A stretch of DNA of 64,000 nt from Bradyrhizobium tropiciagri. GTDB lineage: Bacteria > Pseudomonadota > Alphaproteobacteria > Rhizobiales > Xanthobacteraceae. The notes under the pieces are model-generated. The model did no database searches. It was not told the DNA's origin and worked only from the letters and a program-made list of their open reading frames with translations. A program made the translations under genes and the position numbers. Numbering within the stretch: position 1 is the stretch's first letter; every line of letters begins with the position of its first letter. Shown here piece after piece: positions 9,142 through 17,194 of the stretch. The DNA lies in assembly GCF_018130545.1 (NCBI RefSeq), contig NZ_JAFCKF010000007.1:124001-188000 (forward strand), given 5' to 3'.

Positions 9142-9957
9142 TTACTTTCTATCCTGCCAGAAGTTCTTGGAGACTTTGCGACGCGCAGCTCGCGTCTCCG
9201 ATTTCGCAAAGTCTTCCATGCCGTCAGTGGCGAAACGGCCCGGCTTGTTCGCAAAAGGCTGAATCGGCACCTCAAATGCCATTGCGCCCGAGAGCGGAAG
9301 ATCGGCTCCCTTGTTCAATGCGAACTTCGTCCGTCGTACGGTGATGGGATTTTTCGCCGCCATGACCTCTACGAGCGCATTGACCTCCTTTGTCAAATCG
9401 GCCGGCTTACAGATCCTGTTGATCAGGTCGTACCGCTCCGCTGTCACCGCATCGAAGAGCTGACCGATCAGATTCCACTCCTTGGTCTTTCGACGGCCGG
9501 CAAATTTCGAAAGGCGGGTGACACCGCCCCAACCCGGCGTGATTTCCCAATCAATCTCGGGCATTCCCCACCGGCTTCGGTCCGTCGCGATGACAAAGTC
9601 GCAGGTCAGCGTCAGTTCGAGACCGCCTCCGGTGCAAACGCCATCCACGGCAGCGATGGTGATGCAATTCAAGTCCTCGATGGCCTGTGCCGTTTCCTGA
9701 TAGGCACGTCCCTGCCAGTAGGGATCGTCATCGGTCCAGGTCAGGAAGTCCTTGATGTCGTCGCCGGCACAAAACGTGTCGCCGTTACCGCGGAAAATCA
9801 GGAACCGGCATTCCCGGTCCTTCTTCACGAGCCGGATCGCGTCAGCCAGTTCCTCGGACATTTCGCGGTCAAGCGCGTTGTGTGCTGCCGGGCGGTTGAA
9901 AGTGATCGTGGTGATCGTGTCCTTCCGTTCGAAGATGATCTTTTTGTACTTGCTCAT
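9142..9957 (-). CDS. Enoyl-CoA hydratase/isomerase (crotonase fold)
   Basis: 271 residues starting at an ATG preceded by a good AAAGGAG ribosome site. The crotonase oxyanion-hole segments are clear: AHNALD, FCAGDDIKDF and GVCTGGGLELTLTCD. Both acid residues used by true hydratases are present: the Glu in GGGLEL and the Glu in MPEIDW. This predicts hydration of a trans-2-enoyl-CoA rather than a pure isomerase. It is first in a probable operon with the SDR and the APH-type kinase. A motif at 10022-10038, about 65 bp upstream, is shared with the neighbouring CoA ligase gene and suggests joint control. Confidence 0.88.
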   Translation of the reverse strand: MSKYKKIIFERKDTITTITFNRPAAHNALDREMSEELADAIRLVKKDRECRFLIFRGNGDTFCAGDDIKDFLTWTDDDPYWQGRAYQETAQAIEDLNCITIAAVDGVCTGGGLELTLTCDFVIATDRSRWGMPEIDWEITPGWGGVTRLSKFAGRRKTKEWNLIGQLFDAVTAERYDLINRICKPADLTKEVNALVEVMAAKNPITVRRTKFALNKGADLPLSGAMAFEVPIQPFANKPGRFATDGMEDFAKSETRAARRKVSKNFWQDRK

Positions 9958-10021
9958 GCCGGTCTCCTTTGGGTGCCTTTATTAGTAGCTCTAGGCTACT
10001 GACTGGGACCCTAGGAGGGTT

Positions 10022-10038
10022 AGTATCGTTAGGCAACT
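10022..10038. promoter_or_regulatory. Shared upstream motif, copy 1 (AGTATCGTTAGGCAACT)
   Basis: A 17-bp element upstream of the hydratase-SDR-kinase operon. Near-identical elements stand at 11853-11869 (reverse complement, two bases different) and 11880-11895, both in front of the CoA ligase. The 13-base core CGTTAGGCAACTG is identical in copies 1 and 3. Recurrence only in front of two functionally related units suggests an operator for a regulator not identified here. Confidence 0.55.
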
Positions 10039-10110
10039 GTAAAGTTAGGAATGAACGGCAAGAAAAAGAGTCCTGAGACTACATTGCGGGGAATCGCTGC
10101 CGGGCGAGCG

Positions 10111-11808
10111 CTAGTTCTGCAGAGAGAGTTGTCGAGCCATATCTTGCGCAAGAATGAACTTCTGGATTTTGCCACTAGACGTCATTGGGAATTGATCAAC
10201 AAAGACAACGTATCGGGGAATCTTGTAGTGAGCGATCCGCCCGTTGCAAAACGCCCTTACATCGCCGGTCGAGAGCTGTTGGCCCGCCTTGATCTTGATG
10301 CAAGCGCAGAGCTCCTCGCCGTATTTGTTGTCCGGAACGCCGACAACTTGTGCCAGCTCGATCTTCTCGTGAGTATGAAGGAACGCTTCGATTTCGGAGG
10401 GAGATATATTTTCACCCCCGCGGATCACCAATTCCTTGAGCCGACCGACGATCTTGCCGTACCCGTCCTCATCGATCGTGCCGAGGTCGCCAGTATGCAG
10501 CCATTCGTCGCCGTCGATCACTTCCGCAGTTTTCTCACGGGCATTCCAGTATCCCATCATGACGGAATACCCTCGCACGCAGATTTCGCCGATTTCACCG
10601 CGCGGAACGACGTTGGCTTGTCGATCGACGATCTGCACCTCGGTATGGGGCAGGACACGCCCCACGGTGGAGACCCTGCGCTCGATGCTGTCCTCGGATG
10701 ACGTCATCATGATCGCCGCGCTCGTTTCGGTCATGCCGTAACCGATAACGACCTGGTCCATATGTAGCTCCGATATGACCCGTCTCATCAATTCGGCCGG
10801 AACCGATGCGCCGGCGATAATGCCCTTGCGCAGAGAAGATAGATCATAGTTTTGGGCTTCGGCGTGGGCCAGAAAACCGACAAACATTGTAGGAACGCCA
10901 TACAGAGAGGTGCATTTCTGAGCCTCGATGGCAGTCAGGACAGCTGCCGGCTCAAAGCCTTCGCTCGGATACACAATTTTTGCCCCGTGAAGCATCGCAA
11001 GCAGATTTCCGCTCGCCATCCCGAACACGTGGTAGAGAGGAAGCGGCACGCAGATGACATCTGAGGGACCGATTAGCGACGCAACTCCGGTGAAATAGGC
11101 ATTGTTGAGCAGGCCCTTGTGATTCAGTGTTGCGCCCTTCGGAGCGCCGGTCGTTCCGCTGGTAAACTGAATGTTGATTGGATCGCTAGCACGGAGCGAT
11201 GAGCTGATTTCGTTCAGCCTTCGAACGTCCCCAGGGGCGCCACGGGAGGCGACCTCCGCGAACGTAAGGAAACCTGAGCGTCCAACTTTTCCCAGTTTGA
11301 TAACGATTTCGAGCTTTGGAAGGCGATGAGAGCGGAGATCACCCGCGGCACACGACGCAAGTTCAGGTGCAAGTGCATACATCATTTCGATGTAATCTGA
11401 CGTCTTGAACCGATCTGAGACGACCAGGGCGCGGCATTCAACGCTGTTTAGCGCATACTCGATCTCGGCGAGCCGATACGCTGGGTTCAGGTTTACCAAA
11501 ATCAGGCCGAGCTTCGCTGCGGCATATTGTGTGACCATCCATTCAGCGCGGGTTGGCGCCCAGATCCCAATTCGATCTCCCGGGACGAGCCCGAGCGCAA
11601 GGAGTCCGTTTGCGAATGCGTCAGCCTGTGATTTGAGTTGGCGATAGCTCAAGCTGATTTGCTGATGGCATACGGTGAGCGCCGCACGACTTCCGTATTT
11701 TTCCGCCGCCCGATCCAAGGCCATTCCGATCGTGTAATCGATCAGGGAGGACGCTCGTTCGCCTGATACCCGGCTGGATTTGTGCGGATCGGTTAATCCC
11801 TGCGACAA
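10111..11808 (-). CDS. AMP-forming fatty acyl-CoA synthetase
   Basis: 565 residues if translation starts at TTG 11808, which has GGAGG six bases upstream; an ATG at 11874 would add 22 residues but has no ribosome site and would run through the shared motif copies. The adenylate-forming fold shows the P-loop FTSGTTGAPKGATLNH, YGMTETSAA, HTGDLGTIDEDG, the hinge RLKELVIRGGENISP and the C-terminal catalytic Lys in SSGKIQKF. It converts a carboxylic acid, CoA and ATP to acyl-CoA, AMP and PPi. Next to a hydratase, SDR and APH-type kinase it probably performs the activation step of that pathway. Chain-length preference cannot be read. Confidence 0.9.
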   Translation of the reverse strand: MSQGLTDPHKSSRVSGERASSLIDYTIGMALDRAAEKYGSRAALTVCHQQISLSYRQLKSQADAFANGLLALGLVPGDRIGIWAPTRAEWMVTQYAAAKLGLILVNLNPAYRLAEIEYALNSVECRALVVSDRFKTSDYIEMMYALAPELASCAAGDLRSHRLPKLEIVIKLGKVGRSGFLTFAEVASRGAPGDVRRLNEISSSLRASDPINIQFTSGTTGAPKGATLNHKGLLNNAYFTGVASLIGPSDVICVPLPLYHVFGMASGNLLAMLHGAKIVYPSEGFEPAAVLTAIEAQKCTSLYGVPTMFVGFLAHAEAQNYDLSSLRKGIIAGASVPAELMRRVISELHMDQVVIGYGMTETSAAIMMTSSEDSIERRVSTVGRVLPHTEVQIVDRQANVVPRGEIGEICVRGYSVMMGYWNAREKTAEVIDGDEWLHTGDLGTIDEDGYGKIVGRLKELVIRGGENISPSEIEAFLHTHEKIELAQVVGVPDNKYGEELCACIKIKAGQQLSTGDVRAFCNGRIAHYKIPRYVVFVDQFPMTSSGKIQKFILAQDMARQLSLQN

Positions 11809-11852
11809 TTTTTTCCTCCAGCTTTTTCCGCCCGCTTTCCTCAGGAATAGAT

Positions 11853-11869
11853 AGTTGCGGAACGATACT
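11853..11869. promoter_or_regulatory. Shared upstream motif, copy 2 (inverted)
   Basis: On the minus strand this reads AGTATCGTTCCGCAACT, 15 of 17 bases identical to copy 1 at 10022. It lies 44 bp upstream of the preferred TTG start of the CoA ligase, in the stretch that would be coding if the ATG at 11874 were used. Its presence favours the downstream start. Confidence 0.5.
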
Positions 11870-11879
11870 GACATTTATT

Positions 11880-11895
11880 GTAGCGTTAGGCAACT
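11880..11895. promoter_or_regulatory. Shared upstream motif, copy 3
   Basis: The sequence GTAGCGTTAGGCAACT, in the same orientation as copy 1 and identical to it over the 13-base core CGTTAGGCAACTG (11884-11896). It is 11 bp from the inverted copy 2, so the ligase gene has two sites facing opposite ways. Confidence 0.5.
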
Positions 11896-12144
11896 GACTG
11901 CCTGCGAAGCAAGTCCTGAAAGCCATCAGGTGAAGGGGGATTGATGACGCTGGCCCCACATTCAGCCCTGAGGTCCCTCGCGCTCGACGGCCCCGGTGCC
12001 ATTTCCCGGGCTCGGAGTCGACCATGCGAGTGGCGGGGGGTTTCCGATTTTCAGACCGATCGCATAGGCTCGAAATCGTGCTTTATAGCGGAACTGCTAT
12101 TATGGGAGCAGAAGGTACCGTCAGCGGGAAGTATTGACCGGAAG

Positions 12145-12583
12145 GTGGTCAGATTCGTCGGGCCAGCAGTTCGGGTCGATTTCAGGAACCTGCCACCTGA
12201 CGTCTACGAAGCGGCGACCGACGTGCTGAGGCTCTTGCAATCGGGTGAACTTCCGAAAGGGAGGGATGTCTATACGCGGCTGAAGGAAGGCCTCACTCGC
12301 ATCGACGAGATCCGGATCGACGGACCGGACGGAAACACTTACCGGATCTACGACATCATCCGTTTTCGGGAAGCAATATCTGCTCGATGGGAGAGTAAGA
12401 AGTCCACTCCACCGAAGGCGGCAACATCAGAAAGGCCGACAAGAGGACGTTGCTGGAGAGGAAGAAAGCGCCGAGGCCGACTACAAGGCCAACGAAGTCA
12501 GGTACAAGCGGGACTATGACATCCGGGCACAGGTGCGCGCGGCAATGGAGGCGGCCCGCCAGCCAAAGCCGAAGGGAGTATGA
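12145..12583 (+). pseudogene. HigB/Gp49-like (RelE-fold) toxin gene, frameshifted
   Basis: The first about 80 residues read well (VRVDFRNLPPDVYEA ... EGLTRIDEIRI ... YRIYDIIRFREAI) and resemble Gp49/HigB phage-related toxins, which are RelE-fold mRNA interferases. After that the coding sense jumps between frames. CTG CTC GAT GGG (12380-12391) is in frame 2. AAG AAG TCC returns to frame 1. A tandem TCCAC at 12403-12407/12408-12412 then moves the sense into frame 0 (TEGGNIRKADKRTLLERKKA). One missing base near 12470 moves it back to frame 2, where it reads AEADYKANEVRYKRDY to a TGA at 12581-12583. The stop overlaps an ATG (TATGA), as in coupled toxin-antitoxin pairs. The start (GTG 12145 or 12148) is uncertain. 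The gene cannot make the full toxin. Confidence 0.68.
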
Positions 12584-12619
12584 ACATGGGACCTGTACAA
12601 CGAACTGTTGAGGAGCGTA
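12580..12619 (+). pseudogene. 5' remnant of the antitoxin gene
   Basis: ATG at 12580 overlaps the toxin stop. After MNM one extra base shifts the sense, and DLYNELLRSV can be read from 12590 in frame 2 before coherent coding ends at about 12619. The inserted TnpB element follows. I take this as the N-terminus of the antitoxin whose 3' part is at 13908-14225. The link rests on position and order, since too little sequence remains for a family match. Confidence 0.45.
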
Positions 12620-13907
12620 CTCAGAGCCCGACTGAAGATCTGACCATCTGCGGTGGCGACGATTTTCGGCTATCCGGATTTCGGTGTTGGATCCGATGCC
12701 AACCGACGTTTTTCCGAACTGAGTTGCTTGGCTTGACCAATGCCGACTGGCCGGGCGATGAGCCCGCCTCGCCGGCGTCGGCCAAGCCGTCGCACCGCAA
12801 TGCCGCCAGCAAGGCGGCCTCCGGGATCCGAGGCAAGCCTCGGATGCAGGCGGCGAACGCCAAGCTTCGCCGCTTTGATGGCCCGGTGGACCTCCGCCCA
12901 ACCCTCGGCTTCGGCGGGCAGCGCGAGATCCTTCCGTAGGCCATCGCGCCACCCTTCATCGAAGACAGGGAGGAGGTCCTTGAGCTTTGCGCCCGCCGCG
13001 ATACCGCGTCGGGCGATTTCCATGGCGGAGGCGCACGCATCAGGTGCCTCGAACGCCAGGTTGTCGATCATAGTCGAGTAGGCGCCGCGCACCTCGACCC
13101 CGGCGATGCCGGCGAGGTTCGCCTTGCGGCGGAGCATCGCGACCAGGCGATTGCGGGTCCAGGAGTTCAGCGCGTGATTGAGAGCGCGGGCCGGTCCCGT
13201 GCTACGCAACTTGCCAAGACCGTCTTCAACCGCGATGGTTGCCGCGCCGAACTGTCGCGCCATCGCGATCGCGCGCCCACAGACGCGAGCTAGCATCTCG
13301 GTGACGCTCTCGCACGAGAGGCCCGGCTTGGCCGTCAGCTCGACCAACGTCCAATCGAGCGGCCTCGTCTGGTCGAGGCGGGTGGGATCCCCAACGTTCT
13401 CCACCGCGGCTATTCCGACCCAGGCAGGGTTTAAATCGAGACCGACGGCTCGCGTCTTCATGCGAAGCGCCGGCCGCCGCCGTTCCGGATGATCCGGCAA
13501 GTCGTCGGGATCCAGCGTGACGTGAAGCTTGTGATCGTCGAGCCCGAAGGTCAGGTTGATCCTCTTCTCGGCCGCCAGCATAGACGCCTGACGCAGGATC
13601 TCGCCGGCATTTCCGGTCAATTCGGGAAGCACCAGCGTGACGTCGCGCCGAACCATCGGTTTACCCCTCACGCGGCCGCCCTGGAGCATGGCGAAGGTGC
13701 AGGTCCTTCCATCCGTACTGAGCCTGAAGTGTCGGTTTCCGGCATATTGCTTGTCGCCGCGAATGGTCATCGGCCGCAGGCGGAGAGGGCGCCACTCTTC
13801 GACCGAAATTAAGTCCTTGCGCCGGCGCTGCAGATTATGTCGGCCCCCGAACACCATCCGTCCGTCGGGCACGCGCTTGCGAAGATCCAACCCTTCCAGA
13901 GTGGCAC
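12618..13907 (-). mobile_element. Truncated IS605/TnpB-type element inside the antitoxin gene
   Basis: A stretch of about 1.29 kb with a minus-strand TnpB-like gene lies between the two halves of the broken antitoxin gene. No TnpA (Y1 transposase or serine recombinase) gene is present, and the 5' end of tnpB is cut off at the right junction. Element ends were placed only by where antitoxin coding sense stops and restarts, so each boundary may be off by 20-40 bp. No target-site duplication was recognised, as expected for this group. It is most likely an immobile remnant. Confidence 0.55.
12670..13857 (-). CDS. TnpB-like RuvC nuclease, N-terminally truncated
   Basis: About 395 residues from the ATG at 13857; the frame continues to GTG 13947, but that part overlaps antitoxin sequence. 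RuvC-like motifs are intact: GLDLNPAWVGIA (Asp), TIAVEDGLGKL (Glu) and FEAPDACASAMEIARRG (Asp). The AYSTMIDNLAFE segment and the FGGRHNL ... GNRHF N-terminal region match the divergent TnpB-related group, whose members usually carry a further 100 or so N-terminal residues that are missing here. No CxxC zinc-ribbon pairs are seen between RuvC-II and RuvC-III. TnpB proteins are RNA-guided nucleases linked to IS200/IS605 elements. With the N-terminal recognition part lost, activity is doubtful although the catalytic triad survives. Confidence 0.7.
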   Translation of the reverse strand: MVFGGRHNLQRRRKDLISVEEWRPLRLRPMTIRGDKQYAGNRHFRLSTDGRTCTFAMLQGGRVRGKPMVRRDVTLVLPELTGNAGEILRQASMLAAEKRINLTFGLDDHKLHVTLDPDDLPDHPERRRPALRMKTRAVGLDLNPAWVGIAAVENVGDPTRLDQTRPLDWTLVELTAKPGLSCESVTEMLARVCGRAIAMARQFGAATIAVEDGLGKLRSTGPARALNHALNSWTRNRLVAMLRRKANLAGIAGVEVRGAYSTMIDNLAFEAPDACASAMEIARRGIAAGAKLKDLLPVFDEGWRDGLRKDLALPAEAEGWAEVHRAIKAAKLGVRRLHPRLASDPGGRLAGGIAVRRLGRRRRGGLIARPVGIGQAKQLSSEKRRLASDPTPKSG

Positions 13908-14225
13908 AGTGAAGCGTGTCACGAGATCGCGTCCATTGTGGAGACACGCAAGCTCACACAGGCGGCCGCTGCCGAAATTACTGGATAAAAGCAATCTGAC
14001 CTGTCGCGGATAGTCAACCATCGGCACAACGAGTACTCGGTCTGGCGCCTGATGAGGATGCTTTCGGCGCTCGGCGCCGACATCTTGATCACCGTCAATC
14101 CGTCCAGCCTATACGAGAAGGGCATTATCTACTCCAAGAACGTCAACGATCACGGGCCCAATCAACCTGAAGCGTCGTCGGACGAAGACCAGGAGTTGGA
14201 TGCCGCGCCGGGTATGACCCCATAA
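13908..14225 (+). pseudogene. 3' part of XRE/HTH_37-type antitoxin gene with internal stop
   Basis: In frame 0 the text reads HEIASIVETRKLTQAAAAEITG, then TAA (13986-13988), then KQSDLSRIVNHRHNEYSV and LMRMLSALGADILITV, ending at TAA 14223-14225. This is a helix-turn-helix of the antitoxin type that pairs with HigB/Gp49 toxins, with a nonsense codon between the two helices of the DNA-binding motif. The 5' part is 1.3 kb away beyond the TnpB remnant. The acidic tail (SSDEDQELDAA) has no assigned role. The gene is inactive; its partner toxin is also broken, so loss of the antitoxin would not be toxic. Confidence 0.66.
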
Positions 14226-14292
14226 GCGCGGACCTCCTTGGCCTCTTGCATCGCTTGTCCTCGTTACCGCGGGCATTATGCCGCCAGAGGTC

Positions 14293-15195
14293 TTACCGTG
14301 CTTCTTTGGCGGGCTGGCCAAGCGGCCTTTCGATCACCTTCACGTCTCTCGGGTCCACGAGCTCTTTACAGTGTTCGCAAACCATCTGGATTTGTAAGGG
14401 ATCACCGCAAGCCTTGTGGAGTACGGATACGTCGCCGGCATCGGCCCCAGGGCCCCCTTTACCCCATTCGAAGAGGGTAAGAAGGACCGGAGTAAACGCT
14501 CTGCCCTTTTCCGTCAGATGGTAACCGTAACGAGCGGGCCGCGACTGATACAAGGTACGCTCAAGAAACCCTTCATGCGTCAGGCGTTCCAGGCGTGCCG
14601 TTAGCGTCGTGCGGGCGATTCCCAAAATGCGGTGAAAATGGTCAAATTTTGAAATACCGGCCAAGGCCAACCAAAGGAGGAAGAAGCCCCATCGGTCGCC
14701 TACCGCTGCCAAGGTCCGTCCAACCGAAGTTTGACGGCCAGCAGTGTAGAGTTCCGGACGCGACGAGTACCTAAGCGAAGAATTCTTGGTTGGAGTAGGT
14801 CCCTTCAAACTCGTGGGATTGATGAGAACGTCCTCCGGGTGCACCCTGCGTCTGCAACTACCGCATATCCCCAAAGGGACAAGCGGCTTTCCGCAGGTTA
14901 TGTGCCGGAGCATGATCGGCGGGCCATCCTTTCCGGATAACCATTGATCGCCCCATTGCGTCAACGCAAGTGCATAGGGATACGTGTCCAATCCGCGCTG
15001 GGTGAGCCGATACTCATATCGTGGCGGCCTGGTGAGATAGACGTCCTTTTTAAGAAGGCCGTGACGCACCAACAGGGCCAATCGATCCGTTAGAGTATTC
15101 CTGGCTACGTTGAGGTTACGTTGGAAGTCGTCGAAACGGCGGACTCCGAAAAATGCTTCTTGATGAACCAGAAAGCTCCAAGGATCTCCAATCAC
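14293..15195 (-). CDS. Tandem HxlR-type transcriptional regulator
   Basis: A 300-residue protein with two consecutive HxlR winged-helix domains: FGVRRFDDFQRNLNVARNTL with LLKKDVYLTRPPRYEY, then SKFDHFHRILGIARTTL with FLERTLYQSRPARYGY. Each is followed by a short Cys-containing tail (CGKPLVPLGICGSC and CGDPLQIQMVCEHC) that could bind a metal. HxlR proteins normally have one such domain and act as dimers, so this protein may be a fused dimer. The GTG at 15195 begins inside the conserved first helix. In-frame codons upstream encode SPLACALDVIGDPW, but no ATG, GTG or TTG precedes them before a stop, only a CTG at 15246. Either a rare start is used or the gene is slightly damaged. It neighbours the hydratase at 15286. 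Confidence 0.84.
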   Translation of the reverse strand: MIGDPWSFLVHQEAFFGVRRFDDFQRNLNVARNTLTDRLALLVRHGLLKKDVYLTRPPRYEYRLTQRGLDTYPYALALTQWGDQWLSGKDGPPIMLRHITCGKPLVPLGICGSCRRRVHPEDVLINPTSLKGPTPTKNSSLRYSSRPELYTAGRQTSVGRTLAAVGDRWGFFLLWLALAGISKFDHFHRILGIARTTLTARLERLTHEGFLERTLYQSRPARYGYHLTEKGRAFTPVLLTLFEWGKGGPGADAGDVSVLHKACGDPLQIQMVCEHCKELVDPRDVKVIERPLGQPAKEAR

Positions 15196-15285
15196 GTCCA
15201 GCGCGCAAGCGAGCGGCGAGAACGCGGATCTACTTGTCTTCTTCAGGAGGCACCTGTGCTTGTGAACTATCGAGCCGGGCTCCCA

Positions 15286-16041
15286 CTATAGGGGTGGTTT
15301 TTGCTTAGTTCTACCGGTGAACGCCGCTATGCGCTGGGCAACGTCCGGGCCAACGCCTGCACTATGGTAGATTTCATGCGAGAGCCCAGCGGACAGGGAT
15401 AGCCCATCGGTTTCCCGCAATAGGCGCTTATTAGCTGCGTGACTGAAGGATGAATTGGCTAGTATTTCGGCGGTCAGGTTGTTGATTGCGCTGTCGAATT
15501 CACCATCTGCCACGCATGCATTCGCAAGCCCCATGCTCAACGCCTCACGGCCGGAATACGTCCTACATGTAAACATCATCTCTCGAGCCTTGTAGGTCCC
15601 AACGCGACGGGGCAACCTTTGGCTGAGCCCCCACACGGGGGTCAACGCCCATTTCGCGTGCGTGTCGGCAAACTTGGCAGACTCAGTTGCTAAGATCACG
15701 TCTCCAGCGAGAGCCAACTCCAGCGCGCCAGTATAGCAATGGCCGTGGACCGCACTAATGACCGGCATCGGCAAATCCGCCAGTAATTCGATCACATGTG
15801 CTTGGTAGTTCGGACGGGGTGGGTTCTCCCCGACCGCGATGTCCTGAAGGTCATGTCCCGCGGAAAAACATCGACCCGCCCCACGGAGCACTACCGCGCG
15901 CGCCGATCCCCCGGCAATGTCCTTCACGTGGCCTTCCAGGGCCTCGAAGATCTCGAGGTTCAACGCATTCAGCTTTTCCGGTCGGTTCAGTGTCAAATGG
16001 ACAACGTCGTCGCGGTCGTGGCGGAGTACTGCTGAGTTCAT
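15286..16041 (-). CDS. Crotonase-family protein (enoyl-CoA hydratase/isomerase)
   Basis: 251 residues with a GGGAGGGG-like ribosome site before the ATG. The oxyanion-hole loops are KLNALNLEIF, CFSAGHDLQDI and GHCYTGALELALAGD. The first acid residue of true hydratases (Glu in ALEL) is present. The second, usually in a PEI segment, is replaced within FADTHAKWALTPVWG, a wording found in crotonases whose reaction is often not hydration. It may be an isomerase or hydrolase acting on a CoA thioester. It is divergent from the nitronate monooxygenase gene, and the 137-bp interval between them holds a copy of the TTGGTC-type operator. Confidence 0.82.
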   Translation of the reverse strand: MNSAVLRHDRDDVVHLTLNRPEKLNALNLEIFEALEGHVKDIAGGSARAVVLRGAGRCFSAGHDLQDIAVGENPPRPNYQAHVIELLADLPMPVISAVHGHCYTGALELALAGDVILATESAKFADTHAKWALTPVWGLSQRLPRRVGTYKAREMMFTCRTYSGREALSMGLANACVADGEFDSAINNLTAEILANSSFSHAANKRLLRETDGLSLSAGLSHEIYHSAGVGPDVAQRIAAFTGRTKQKPPL

Positions 16042-16100
16042 TTGCCCCTCCCAAATGCCTTTGGTTCCTGCCGCTTAGCGGTTGAGAAAGATAGCTTGTA

Positions 16101-17180
<1,080 letters not shown>

Positions 17181-17194
17181 AGGGACAGCCGGAT

